Shown here: piece by piece, positions 52,001-62,667 of the stretch
How the letters are laid out: every line of letters starts with the position of its first letter
Position numbering within the stretch: the stretch's first letter is position 1
NCBI GenBank assembly: GCA_902774395.1
Contig: CACYIK010000009.1
Span: 18,545-82,544, forward strand
Source: an uncultured Bacteroidota bacterium
GTDB lineage: Bacteria; Bacteroidota; Bacteroidia; Bacteroidales; P3
DNA length: 64,000 nucleotides
Direction of reading: 5' to 3'
Notes under the pieces: model-generated
Seen by the model: only the letters and a program-made list of their open reading frames with translations
Told to the model about the DNA's origin: nothing
Databases searched by the model: none
Program-made: the position numbers and the translations under genes

Positions 52001-52030
52001 AAAGGCTGTCGACACTCTCGACAGCCTTTT
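52001..52030. terminator. bidirectional terminator between pheT and the next gene
   Basis: 12-bp stem AAAGGCTGTCGA (52001-52012) with 52018-52029 and a 5-nt loop, flanked by an A-run and a T-run; it serves both convergent genes. Confidence 0.85.
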
Positions 52031-52056
52031 CAAATATTGTCTCTGTAATAAATGTT

Positions 52057-52746
52057 TTACAAATCCTCGCCGTTGGCTTTGTTTTTTTCGTTATCATAGT
52101 ACATTATGATATAATACTGACCATAATCTTCGGCTATCATAAACCAAACTGATTTCTTTGAAATAATATTTGTTAAATAGTCTATTCCTGTTAAAATGTC
52201 ATTTAATCCTTCTTTAATATCACTGCTGTCCATCTTAATGATTTCGTTTTCCGATTTATCTTGAAAATGACGTAATGTTTTTTGGATTGCATCTTTATCG
52301 GCTTCCGTGACTTGCCAGTAATTGGCCTCGTATCGTTTGTTATACAATGCCATTTGTGTACTTATGTCCTCGTCTTCCTTGATTTCATAAGATTCAGTAA
52401 CAAAACTGGGGACGACATATTTTGTGTTTTCTGAAAATTGTTGACATAATGTATTAAAGCGGATCCTAATGTCAGTTTCGCTTCTTGTTGGATGTGCGTC
52501 TGTAACCATAATGCGCCACACTTTATTGTTGTTGGTGCCAATGCGAATAAGGACTTCTCGTCCATTGAACTCACCTTTTAGATAGTCAAGTTTTGCATTG
52601 TAGGAATATCCTTTGGCCTTTAGCTTCTGTATCATTGATGTCTTTGTACCATCGACGGGAATGCCGAGGAACTGAGTTACATTTTTTTGTGCAGAAGAAG
52701 CAAGAGCAATCATTATTGCTAGCCCAAGAGTAATAATCTGTTTCAT
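52057..52746 (-). CDS. secreted hypothetical protein
   Basis: A 229-aa protein with a signal peptide (about residues 1-19, ASSAQ). The region FLGIPVDGTKTSMIQKLKAK, then KGYSYN resembles the start of a small family of secreted Bacteroidetes proteins of unknown function. The second half is helical and charged (EDEDISTQMALYNKRYEANY). The gene is AT-rich compared with neighbours. I cannot assign a function. Confidence 0.72.
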   Translation of the reverse strand: MKQIITLGLAIMIALASSAQKNVTQFLGIPVDGTKTSMIQKLKAKGYSYNAKLDYLKGEFNGREVLIRIGTNNNKVWRIMVTDAHPTRSETDIRIRFNTLCQQFSENTKYVVPSFVTESYEIKEDEDISTQMALYNKRYEANYWQVTEADKDAIQKTLRHFQDKSENEIIKMDSSDIKEGLNDILTGIDYLTNIISKKSVWFMIAEDYGQYYIIMYYDNEKNKANGEDL

Positions 52747-52878
52747 TATTTTTTCATTTTTATATTATCCTTGTATTCGTATGCGGAAACAAGTATATCG
52801 CTTTACGATTTTCTTTAATATTGACTGCAAAGATACGACATTTCTTCGAAGTGGCAAAATTTATTTTCTGCCGGGTAT

Positions 52879-52919
52879 AAAAAAACAGGCTGCCGCAGGG
52901 GAGTCCCTGCGGCAGCCTG
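52879..52919 (-). terminator. intrinsic terminator after the FKBP gene
   Basis: Perfect 15-bp stem CAGGCTGCCGCAGGG (52886-52900) with 52905-52919 and a 4-nt loop; on the minus strand it is followed by seven T (52879-52885). Confidence 0.9.
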
Positions 52920-52940
52920 CAATATTTACACTCGTTTGTC

Positions 52941-53549
52941 TTACAGCACGTTGATAAGTTCGACGGTGAAGATAAGGGCGGCATAAGGCGGGATGTCGGC
53001 GCCGGCGCCGCGCTCGCCATAGGCGAGGTTGTAGGGGATGTAGAACTTGAAGATGGAGCCTTCCTTCATCAGCTGCACACCTTCGGTCCAGCCGGCGATG
53101 ACCTGACGCAGGCCGAATTCGGCGGGCATACCGCGGCGGTAGCTCGAGTCGAAGACTGTGCCGTCGATAAGGGTGCCCTCGTAGTGGCAGCGCACGGTGT
53201 CGCTGGCCTTGGGCTGACGGCCGGTGCCTTCCTTGACGACCTCATACTGGAGGCCGCTGGCGGTGACGGTGACGCCGGGACGCTGGGCGTTCTCCTTGAG
53301 GAAAGCCTCGCCCTCGCCTTTGGCGGCTTTGCCGCGCTCGGCGGCTTCGGCCTGCTGGCGCTCCTCGAGTTCGGCGAAATAGTGCTCGAGCACCTGATGT
53401 ACCTCTTCGTGGCTCATCTTCGGCTCGCGGCCCTGCAGCACGTCGGCGATGGCGGCGGCATAGTCTTCTACATTCAGGCTCTCTTTCAAGCCCATACCTA
53501 TCAGTTGGTGGCCAATATTGTGGCCAAGAGCATAACTAAGTTTGTCCAT
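52941..53549 (-). CDS. FKBP-type peptidyl-prolyl isomerase
   Basis: A 202-aa protein with an N-terminal dimerisation/helical domain (MDKLSYALGHNIGHQLIGMG; LEHYFAELEERQQAEAAERG) and a C-terminal FKBP domain (about residues 115-202) showing DTVRCHYEGTLIDGTVFDSS and FKFYIPYNLAYGERG. It resembles FklB/FkpA/Mip proteins that accelerate prolyl isomerisation. No signal peptide is evident at the start, so a cytoplasmic (FklB-like) place is likely. It lies downstream of the binding-lipoprotein gene, separated by a large hairpin element. Confidence 0.9.
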   Translation of the reverse strand: MDKLSYALGHNIGHQLIGMGLKESLNVEDYAAAIADVLQGREPKMSHEEVHQVLEHYFAELEERQQAEAAERGKAAKGEGEAFLKENAQRPGVTVTASGLQYEVVKEGTGRQPKASDTVRCHYEGTLIDGTVFDSSYRRGMPAEFGLRQVIAGWTEGVQLMKEGSIFKFYIPYNLAYGERGAGADIPPYAALIFTVELINVL

Positions 53550-53564
53550 TTCTTTTTTTTTGAG

Positions 53565-53712
53565 GGTAGTTAAAGAAGTTAAAGGTAGTTATCGCTCGCT
53601 GCGCTCGCTAGGTAGTTAAAGGACAATAGCTCCAGCAGCAAACATGCCTGCGTCAGCCAACATTTGTCCTTTAACTACCTTTAACTACTTTAACTACCTT
53701 TAACTACCATTT
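53565..53712. repeat. GTTAAAGGTAG inverted word element with long core
   Basis: The left array (GTTAAAGAAGTTAAAGG, interrupted by TCGCTCGCTGCGCTCGCTAG) ends in AAAGGACAA (53618-53626). A 37-nt core follows, with CCAGCAGCAAACATGCC and TGCGTCAGCC. TTGTCCTTT at 53664-53672 begins the right array (TTTAACTACC words). It is the largest element in the window and fills the gap between two genes on the same strand. Confidence 0.9.
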
Positions 53713-53714
53713 TA

Positions 53715-54644
53715 TTATTGTTTCATTCTTTCTCTAAGGTAGAGTATCGCGTCAATATTTCTCGGCACCTGGAGGTCGAGGGTGCCGCTGACGATGCCTA
53801 TCACGTGGCCGTTCTTGACGGCGCTGAGGCGGTTGTAGGGCTTCATGTCGCAGAAGGCGGCAGAGTCCTCGCGGCGCACGATGATGAAGTCGGGGTCCTC
53901 CTTCATCAAGGCTTCAAGGCTGTAGCTCCATCCTTCGATGCCCTCGGCGATATTGCGGCCGCCGGCCATGCGGATGATGTCGTTGATGAAGGTGTTGCCA
54001 CCGGCAGTGAAGTTACCGCCCTCGCCGAAGCCCACGACATAGTAAACCGAGGGTAATTGAGAATTGAGAGTTGAGAATTGAGAATTATCGTTGTGCGTAA
54101 GCAAATTTTCAATTTTCAATTTTAAATTTTCAATTAACGAATCAGCGGCGGCTTCTTTGTTTACCAGATTTCCGATGGCCTTGATGTTGTCATAGAGGGC
54201 CTCGAATTTAGGCTTTTCTATCACGCAGACCATCGGGGTGCCCATGGCGTCCATCTGCTCCGTCACCTTCTTGCCTACCATCGAGCCGCTGATGACCAGG
54301 TCGGGCTCCAGGGCGAGGATGCTCTCGATATTCAGGTTGCTGATGCCGCCGATGCTGGGGATCTTGGCCGCCGCGTCGGGGTAGACGCAGAAGTCCGTGC
54401 GTCCCACCAGCAGGTCCTGGGCTCCGAGGGCGAACATGATTTCCGTGACGGCAGGGGAGAGGCTCACCACCTTTTGCGGCTGTGCCGGCACGACCACCGT
54501 GCGTCCGTAGTCATCGACCACAGTATCAGTGGTTTGTACTTGACGGCTTTGTTGACCGCAGGCGGCCAACAAAAGGACTAGGAGGAGTGAAAGGAAGTGA
54601 GAGGGAGTGAAAGGGAGAGAAAGGACAAATGGATTCTTTTTCAT
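53715..54644 (-). CDS. ABC transporter substrate-binding lipoprotein (BtuF/FepB type)
   Basis: I start at ATG 54644 (MKKNPFVLSLPFTPS), 309 aa; the TTG at 54650 is inside a word array. The lipobox is LAAC (Cys about 31). The domain is the TroA/BtuF type for iron-siderophore or cobalamin: YGRTVVVPAQPQKVVSLSP, then ALEPDLVISGSM. The signal peptide itself is encoded by the reverse complement of GGGAGTGAAA words and an AAAGGACAAATG core. A second insert (inverted TTGAGAATTG element, 54054-54135) lies in frame about residues 170-197. No permease gene is adjacent. Confidence 0.85.
   Translation of the reverse strand: MKKNPFVLSLPFTPSHFLSLLLVLLLAACGQQSRQVQTTDTVVDDYGRTVVVPAQPQKVVSLSPAVTEIMFALGAQDLLVGRTDFCVYPDAAAKIPSIGGISNLNIESILALEPDLVISGSMVGKKVTEQMDAMGTPMVCVIEKPKFEALYDNIKAIGNLVNKEAAADSLIENLKLKIENLLTHNDNSQFSTLNSQLPSVYYVVGFGEGGNFTAGGNTFINDIIRMAGGRNIAEGIEGWSYSLEALMKEDPDFIIVRREDSAAFCDMKPYNRLSAVKNGHVIGIVSGTLDLQVPRNIDAILYLRERMKQ
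54054..54136 (-). repeat. GAATTGAGAGTTGAG inverted word element in the binding-lipoprotein gene
   Basis: Left array 54054-54086, spacer TCGTTGTGCGTAAGCAA, right array of TTTTCAATTTTCAA words. In frame. Confidence 0.85.
54580..54632 (-). repeat. GGGAGTGAAA word array with AAAGGACAAATG core
   Basis: Four or five words plus the core (54620-54631). They encode the hydrophobic signal peptide PFVLSLPFTPSHFLSLLL of the lipoprotein. Confidence 0.85.
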
Positions 54645-54692
54645 TTTCAATTTTCAATTATCAATTTTCAATTCTCAATTCTCAATTCTCAA
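54645..54692 (-). repeat. TTTTCAATTTTCAA word array between fabG and the lipoprotein gene
   Basis: Six words (TTTTCAA, then ATTCTCA) connect the fabG stop codon (54689-54691) to the lipoprotein start; no ribosome-binding site remains visible. Confidence 0.8.
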
Positions 54693-55435
54693 GCGTCTTC
54701 CATTCCTCCACATACTGGCAGCATCACGCTGGTGATATAGGGGCACATGTCGCTGGCCAGGAACACGCAGGCCTGCGCCACCTCGTCGGTGGTGCCGGGA
54801 CGCTTCATGGGGATGCGCTGGCACCAGGTGTTCATCAGTTCCTTCGGCACCTCGGCGGTCATCTCGGTCTCGATAAATCCCGGGCATACCACGTTGACGC
54901 GTATGTTCCTCGCGGCGAACTCTTTGGCACAGCTCTTGCTGAAGCCGAGGATGGCGGCCTTCGAGGCGGCATAGTTCGCCTGGTTGTAGTTTCCGGCGAC
55001 ACCCACCACCGAGCCGATGTTGACGATGGAGCCGTGTCCCTGCTTCCACATGGAGGGCTGGATGGCCTTCGTCATGCAGAACACCGAGCCTAGGTTGGTG
55101 TGCATCACGCGGTTGAACTGTTCCTCCGTCATGCGCTTCACGGCGGCATCGTCGGTGATGCCGGCGTTATTGACGAGGATATCTACCTTGCCGAAGTCGG
55201 CAAGCGCCTCTTTGACAAAGGCTTGTGCGGAGTCATAGTCGGCCACATCGTAGGCGTAGCCTTTGGCTTTCACGCCTAGGGCTGTCAGCTCCTGCTCGAC
55301 GGCGACCATTTGGTCGTTCCGTGTGCGGCCGCAGAAGGCCACATCGCAGCCCTCTTTGGCGAAGCGCACCGCGATGGCGTGACCGATGCCACGGGTGGCG
55401 CCGGTGATAATAGCGGTTTTTCCTTGTAGTAACAT
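54689..55435 (-). CDS. fabG: 3-oxoacyl-ACP reductase
   Basis: NADPH-dependent short-chain dehydrogenase of fatty acid synthesis, 248 aa. The nucleotide motif is TGATRGIG (residues 11-18). The catalytic residues are Asn114, Ser142, Tyr155 and Lys159 (YAASK), and NNAGIT is at 89-94. The C-terminal MLPVCGGME matches FabG. The stop codon touches the word array. The gapA gene lies upstream on the same strand. Confidence 0.94.
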   Translation of the reverse strand: MLLQGKTAIITGATRGIGHAIAVRFAKEGCDVAFCGRTRNDQMVAVEQELTALGVKAKGYAYDVADYDSAQAFVKEALADFGKVDILVNNAGITDDAAVKRMTEEQFNRVMHTNLGSVFCMTKAIQPSMWKQGHGSIVNIGSVVGVAGNYNQANYAASKAAILGFSKSCAKEFAARNIRVNVVCPGFIETEMTAEVPKELMNTWCQRIPMKRPGTTDEVAQACVFLASDMCPYITSVMLPVCGGMEDA

Positions 55436-55437
55436 AA

Positions 55438-55526
55438 GGTTTGAAAGTTTAAAAGTTGAAAAGGTTTAAAAGGTGAGAGGTTTTGTCGCCCCTTTTAACC
55501 CTTTAAACCTTTTCAACCTCTTAAAC
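55438..55526. repeat. AAAAGGTTTAAAAGG inverted word element between gapA and fabG
   Basis: Left array GTTTGAAAGTTTAAAAG, then a spacer TGAGAGGTTTTGTCGCCC and right array TTTTAACCCTTTAAACC. Confidence 0.85.
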
Positions 55527-55533
55527 GTAAAGG

Positions 55534-56541
55534 TTAGAGCAGCTTGGCGAGTCTGGCGGCCAGGTCACCCACGCGGGTGCTGTAGCCCTTCTCGTTGTCG
55601 TACCAGCTGACGATCTTCACGAAGTTGCCGTCCATCACCTGGGTCAGCAGGCTGTCGAAGATGCTGCTGTGGGTGTTGTCGATGATGTCGATGCTCACGA
55701 TGGGCTCGTCGACATACTGCAGCACACCCTTCATGGGGCCGTTGGCGGCTTCCTTGACGGCGGCGTTGATCTCTTCCTTGGTGACATTGCAGTTGAGCTC
55801 GGCGGTGAGGTCAACGACAGAGCCGTCGGGAGTGGGGACGCGCATGGCGAAGCCGTCCAGCTTGCCCATCAGCTCGGGGATCACCAGACCCACGGCCTTG
55901 GCGGCGCCGCTGGAGGTGGGGATGATGCTGACGGCGGCGGCACGGGCACGACGGAGGTCGCTGTGCGGCTGGTCGAGGATCTTCTGGTCGTTGGTATAGC
56001 TGTGCACGGTGTTCATCAGGCCGCGCTTGATGCCGAATTTGTCGTTCAGCACTTTGGCCACGGGAGCCAAGCAGTTGGTGGTGCAGCTGGCGTTGCTGAT
56101 GAGCTGCATGTCCTTGTTGAGGAGGTTGTCGTTGACACCCATCACGATGGTGGCGTCGACGTCGTCGGCCTTACCGGCGGGGACGGTGAGGATGACCTTC
56201 TTGGCACCAGCGTTGATGTGCTTCATCATCTGCTCGCGTTTCTTGAACAGACCGGTCGACTCAACCACGATGTCGACACCCAGCTCGCCCCAAGGCAGGT
56301 TCTGCGGGTCGCGCTCGGCATAGATCTTCACCTTCTTGCCGTTGACCACGAGGCAGTCGCCCTCGGCGTGCACGTCGCCGTCGAAGTTCTCGTGAACCGA
56401 GTCATATTTGAACAGGTAGGCCAGCGTATCGGCGCTGGTGAGGTCGTTGATGGCGACGATGTCGAGCTCGGGGTGAGCAAGCATGGCGCGGAAACTCATA
56501 CGGCCGATTCGGCCAAAACCGTTAATAGCTACTTTTGCCAT
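55534..56541 (-). CDS. gapA: glyceraldehyde-3-phosphate dehydrogenase
   Basis: NAD-dependent glycolytic enzyme, 335 aa. The Rossmann motif is NGFGRIGR (residues 7-14) and the catalytic Cys is 153 in SNASCTTNCLAP. The C-terminal WYDNEKGYS is present. It has its own promoter about 55 nt upstream. Together with pgk and pyruvate phosphate dikinase in the window, it supports a sugar-fermenting anaerobe. No insert interrupts it. Confidence 0.97.
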   Translation of the reverse strand: MAKVAINGFGRIGRMSFRAMLAHPELDIVAINDLTSADTLAYLFKYDSVHENFDGDVHAEGDCLVVNGKKVKIYAERDPQNLPWGELGVDIVVESTGLFKKREQMMKHINAGAKKVILTVPAGKADDVDATIVMGVNDNLLNKDMQLISNASCTTNCLAPVAKVLNDKFGIKRGLMNTVHSYTNDQKILDQPHSDLRRARAAAVSIIPTSSGAAKAVGLVIPELMGKLDGFAMRVPTPDGSVVDLTAELNCNVTKEEINAAVKEAANGPMKGVLQYVDEPIVSIDIIDNTHSSIFDSLLTQVMDGNFVKIVSWYDNEKGYSTRVGDLAARLAKLL

Positions 56542-56593
56542 ATTCTCTGTGTTTTAAGGTTTTATGTTAATATTTAATGTTTGACTTGGACTA

Positions 56594-56601
56594 CAAAGAT
56601 A
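56594..56601 (-). promoter_or_regulatory. -7 box of gapA
   Basis: TATCTTTG on the minus strand, about 52 nt upstream of the gapA ATG. Confidence 0.5.
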
Positions 56602-56676
56602 GGAACATTTTATATATTGACAAAATTATTTGCCTTAAAATGGAAAATTATTTTTTCTCATCTCCGAAAAAAGTTG

Positions 56677-56684
56677 TACTTTTG
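56677..56684 (+). promoter_or_regulatory. -7 box of the pyridoxamine kinase gene, 4 nt from the ATG
   Basis: TACTTTTG then CAGC then ATG (56689). Same geometry as at 32061 and 44565. Confidence 0.6.
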
Positions 56685-56688
56685 CAGC

Positions 56689-57534
56689 ATGAAACAAATA
56701 CTACTGATCAACGATGTTGTGGGCTATAGCCATGTGGGGATGGTGGCCATGTTGCCAATCCTCTCCAACCTCGGCCACACCACCTACAACCTCCCCACGG
56801 CTCTTGTATCTAACACCTTGGACTACGGAAAGTTCAATGTCCTGGAGACCACCGATTATATGCGTGGCGCCATCCCCGTGTGGCGTCAGCTCGGATTCCG
56901 CTTCGACGCTGTGTGTACGGGCTTGATGTTCAGCGAGGAACAGGCGCGACTGGTCTCCGCCTACTGCCGTCAGCTGCGTTCCGAGGGCACCGCTATCTTC
57001 GTCGACCCCATCATGGGCGACGGCGGCCGCCTCTACAACGGTATCTCGGACACCCATATCGAGCTTATGCGCGAGATGGTCGCCGTGGCCGACCTTACCT
57101 TTCCTAACTATACCGAGGCGTGCTATCTTGCAGGTATTCAGTATAGTCCCGACGGAATGGACTGGGAGGAGGCCTGCCGCCTCCTCGACAGCATCGTGGC
57201 CCTCGGGGCCAAGTCGGTGGTGGTGACCAGCGCCAAGGTTGACGGCCACAGCTGTGTTATCGGTCGCCGCAGCGAGGAGTCGCTCCCGGGAGTTCGGCAG
57301 AATATCTCCCATGGACCTTACTTCCGTATTGACTATGAGGAGATTCCGGTAGCTTTCCACGGCACTGGAGACATCTTTTCCGCCGTGCTCATCGGCCACC
57401 TGATGAATGGCGAGAAGCTCAAGGACAGCACCGCCATCGCTATGGATGTCGTCAGCCGTCTCATCGACCGCAACCGCGCCCTTCCCGACAAGTGCCGCGG
57501 AATTCCCATCGAGCAGTGTCTCGACATGCTTTGA
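56689..57534 (+). CDS. pyridoxal/pyridoxamine kinase
   Basis: I start at 56689 (MKQILLINDVVGYSHVGM), 281 aa; the frame extends upstream through the promoter. The ribokinase-fold motifs are DPIMGDGGRLYNG and the ATP/anion-hole motif HGTGD (residues 224-228), with Asp228 as the catalytic base. PdxY/PdxK-type salvage of vitamin B6 is the likely role. The ATG lies 4 nt after the promoter box, so the mRNA may be leaderless. Confidence 0.88.
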   Translation: MKQILLINDVVGYSHVGMVAMLPILSNLGHTTYNLPTALVSNTLDYGKFNVLETTDYMRGAIPVWRQLGFRFDAVCTGLMFSEEQARLVSAYCRQLRSEGTAIFVDPIMGDGGRLYNGISDTHIELMREMVAVADLTFPNYTEACYLAGIQYSPDGMDWEEACRLLDSIVALGAKSVVVTSAKVDGHSCVIGRRSEESLPGVRQNISHGPYFRIDYEEIPVAFHGTGDIFSAVLIGHLMNGEKLKDSTAIAMDVVSRLIDRNRALPDKCRGIPIEQCLDML

Positions 57535-57570
57535 TTGTTACTTTAACTGATTATTTGAATACATCTGATA

Positions 57571-58395
57571 ATGAAGAAGTCTTCGAATAACAAAAAACGT
57601 CACATCCTCCGTCCGTGGAAGGAGATTCCGGTCTGGCGTAAGGTGCTCAGGACGGTGTGGATATCGCTGCTCTCCCTATGGCTTTTTACTATCCTGCAGG
57701 TGTTGCTGGGTATCTTCTTCAACCCGCCGCTGACACCGCTGATGGTGCAGCGCTACTTCCAGCAACTGACTGACAGCGAGCGAAAAGTGGTCTTCGAACG
57801 CGACTATGTGTCGCTCGACGAGATTTCGCCCAACCTCATCACCGCCGTCATCTATGCCGAGGACGGTCTCTTCCTCTACCATCACGGTTTCGATGTGCAG
57901 CAGATGAAGCAGGCCCATCGCGAAAACAAGAGCGGACGGCGCTTCCGTGGGGGCAGCACCATCAGTCAGCAGACGGCCAAGAATGCCTTTCTGCCGCACT
58001 CGCGCACCATGCTCCGAAAGGCCGCCGAAGCTTACTATACCCTTCTGATTGAGAAGCTTTGGGGTAAGCGGCGCATCATGGAGGTGTACCTCAATATAGT
58101 GGAGTTCGGCGACGGCATCTATGGTGCCGAAGCTGCCTCGCAGCACTACTTCGGTCATTCGGCTAAGACGCTCTCTCGCCACGAAGCAGCGCAGCTTGCC
58201 GCCTCGCTTCCGTCGCCCCTCAAGCGCAATCCAGCCCACCAGACACCCCGCTATCGCCGCTATGTGGAGACCATCAAGGGACGCTTTAGCCGCGGTAGGA
58301 TAAATATCGATAAACCAAGCAAAAAGCTGCAGAGGAAATATAGGAATCAGGAGGACCTCTGGGACTTCATCGAATGGTATCGTAAGCAGAAATGA
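57571..58395 (+). CDS. mtgA: monofunctional peptidoglycan glycosyltransferase
   Basis: GT51 enzyme that polymerises lipid II into glycan strands. The 274-aa protein has one N-terminal membrane helix (about residues 25-50), the catalytic Glu97 in VIYAEDGLFLYHHGFD, and the motifs RGGSTISQQTAKN and KRRIMEVYLNIVEFGDG. It has no transpeptidase domain. Its last codons overlap the xerD start by 4 nt (ATGA), implying coupling. Confidence 0.94.
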   Translation: MKKSSNNKKRHILRPWKEIPVWRKVLRTVWISLLSLWLFTILQVLLGIFFNPPLTPLMVQRYFQQLTDSERKVVFERDYVSLDEISPNLITAVIYAEDGLFLYHHGFDVQQMKQAHRENKSGRRFRGGSTISQQTAKNAFLPHSRTMLRKAAEAYYTLLIEKLWGKRRIMEVYLNIVEFGDGIYGAEAASQHYFGHSAKTLSRHEAAQLAASLPSPLKRNPAHQTPRYRRYVETIKGRFSRGRINIDKPSKKLQRKYRNQEDLWDFIEWYRKQK

Positions 58396-59309
58396 ACGAC
58401 AGGGTTGAGCAAACATGGCGTCGCTACCGGCGAAGCTTTGAGACCTACCTCCGTTTGGAGAAAGGATTGGCGCAGAACAGCGTCGATGCCTACCTGCAGG
58501 ACATCCGTCATTTGGTGGATTTCTTTGTGGAACAAAACAAAGAACCTGAGGAAGTTTCGGTTGATGAGTTGCAGCAATTGTTGAAGCAGATAAACGACCT
58601 CGGGATAGCCCCTACGACGCAGCGTAGGATGATCTCCGGCTGGCGGATTTTTTTTAAGATGCTGGTCATCGAGGACGCCATCAAGGATAATCCCGCCGAT
58701 TTGCTCGATCTCCCCCTCCGACCGAAGCATCTGCCCGATGTACTGTCGAACGAGGATATCGAGAAGATACAGGCCTCCTTCGACCTCAGCTTTCCCGACC
58801 AATACCGTAACAATGTTATCATCGAGGTGCTCTATGGCTGTGGACTTCGGGTCTCGGAGTTGGTAAACCTCAAGCTCTCAAATATCTACGAGGAGGAGCA
58901 GTGCCTGCAGATCTTCGGCAAGGGTGACAAGGAACGGTGGGTGCCCATCAACCCCAGGGCCCTGGAGATGATGCTCACCTATATCCATACCGTCCGCTGC
59001 CACTGCAATATCAAGCCGCATGAGGAGAAGTATGTCTTTATCAGTCGGTTAGGGACTCGGCTGAGTCGCAACTATGTCTTTATGTTCCTCAAGCAGGCTG
59101 TCGCCGATGCCGGGATCGACAAGCATGTGAGTCCTCACTCCTTGCGTCACAGTTTCGCCACCGAGTTGGTGGAGAACGGTGCCGACCTCCGAGCTGTGCA
59201 GGAAATGCTTGGACATGAGAGTATTTCGACCACCGAGATATACACCCACCTCACCCGGGACACCCTCCGCAACACCATCGCCGCCTATCATCCCCACTAC
59301 AAACGTTAG
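58392..59309 (+). CDS. xerD: tyrosine site-specific recombinase (XerD/XerC type)
   Basis: Chromosome-dimer resolution recombinase, 305 aa. The SAM-like N-terminal domain (about residues 1-95) is followed by the catalytic domain with Arg153, His249, Arg252, His275 and Tyr284 (GCGLRVSE, HSLRHSF, LGHES, EIYTHL). XerD versus XerC cannot be settled by eye; the length and KDLxxVLS-type segments favour XerD. It overlaps mtgA by 4 nt. A 22-nt tandem repeat and a dif-like palindrome follow the stop. Confidence 0.88.
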   Translation: MNDRVEQTWRRYRRSFETYLRLEKGLAQNSVDAYLQDIRHLVDFFVEQNKEPEEVSVDELQQLLKQINDLGIAPTTQRRMISGWRIFFKMLVIEDAIKDNPADLLDLPLRPKHLPDVLSNEDIEKIQASFDLSFPDQYRNNVIIEVLYGCGLRVSELVNLKLSNIYEEEQCLQIFGKGDKERWVPINPRALEMMLTYIHTVRCHCNIKPHEEKYVFISRLGTRLSRNYVFMFLKQAVADAGIDKHVSPHSLRHSFATELVENGADLRAVQEMLGHESISTTEIYTHLTRDTLRNTIAAYHPHYKR

Positions 59310-59310
59310 G

Positions 59311-59475
59311 TCTCCAGAAGAGACTTTTTGCCACCCCGAAGGGTCTTTTTGTCTCCCTCAAAGGGTCTTTTTGTCTCCCCCCAAAGGTTTTTTTTACCTC
59401 CGCCAAAGGGTCATTTCGTCTCCCCCAAAGTGTCTTTTTGCTTCCCCCAAAGGGTCTTTTTGCCGGTCAAAAGGG
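59311..59475 (+). repeat. 22-23 nt tandem repeat after xerD
   Basis: About seven imperfect copies of GGGTCTTTTTGTCTCCCCC followed by AAA. The unit is longer than the short words and directly follows the xerD stop. Confidence 0.85.
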
Positions 59476-59496
59476 TGTTGGGAGCCAAAATTGGAA

Positions 59497-59580
59497 ATCA
59501 GCAAGTTACGAGCATAAAAACACACATAACCTACTAGTTATGTGTGTTTTATCGTTTTAGTGAACTTGTAACTTGCTGAT
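59497..59580. other. nested inverted repeat, dif-like palindrome
   Basis: Outer arms ATCAGCAAGTTAC (59497-59509) and its complement (59568-59580); inner arms of about 16 bp, CACACATAAC (59521-59530) with GTTATGTGTG (59537-59546), around a 6-nt centre CTACTA. The inner part has the 11-6-11 architecture of a XerCD site but also looks like a hairpin. Function is unproven. Confidence 0.6.
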
Positions 59581-59584
59581 ACTT

Positions 59585-59690
59585 AATACCAACACCGTAT
59601 CAACACCGTATCAACACCGTACCAACTCCTACCGAAGTCCGACTGTGGTCGGAGATGGTACGGTGATGGTGGGTCGATGGTAGGATGAAG
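59585..59690. repeat. GTATCAACACC inverted word element
   Basis: Left array of ACCGTATCAACACC words (three copies), then CTACCGAAGTCCGACTG and a right array of GGTACGGTGATGG words. Related to 29680-29800. Confidence 0.8.
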
Positions 59691-59721
59691 GTGCGTTTTT
59701 TGTGGCTTGTGGATAACTTTT

Positions 59722-59754
59722 TTTGTGTTATGTGGGAAATAATTCGTATTTTTG
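59722..59754 (+). promoter_or_regulatory. promoter of ppdK
   Basis: TTTG at 59722-59725 and TATTTTTG at 59747-59754, spaced 21 nt, with an AT-rich 59-nt leader to the ATG. Confidence 0.65.
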
Positions 59755-59813
59755 CATTTTCTTTTTTAATTGGAAATATAAATAAATAATTAGTAATAAA
59801 CAAATTAATCAAG

Positions 59814-62587
<2,774 letters not shown>

Positions 62588-62588
<1 letters not shown>

Positions 62589-62667
62589 ATGCGTAAATGC
62601 TTGATTGCTTGAGTGGCTGGTGCGCCAAAACTCAAGCAATCAAGCAATCAAGCAATAACGCAATCAA
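62588..62667. repeat. GCTTGATTGCTTGA inverted word element between ppdK and rex
   Basis: Left array ATGCTTGATTGCTTGAG, spacer GGCTGGTGCG (62615-62624), right array CTCAAGCAATCAAGCAATC. The rex ATG lies directly at the end of the right array. Confidence 0.9.

Noticed and set aside
53565..53712. An insertion sequence or transposon end
   Set aside because: No transposase frame is nearby, and the element is only about 150 nt with word arms; it fits the hairpin element class better.
59311..59475. A small Pro/Phe-rich coding gene after xerD
   Set aside because: The frames come from the 22-nt tandem repeat; there is no start context, and several frames are open at once.
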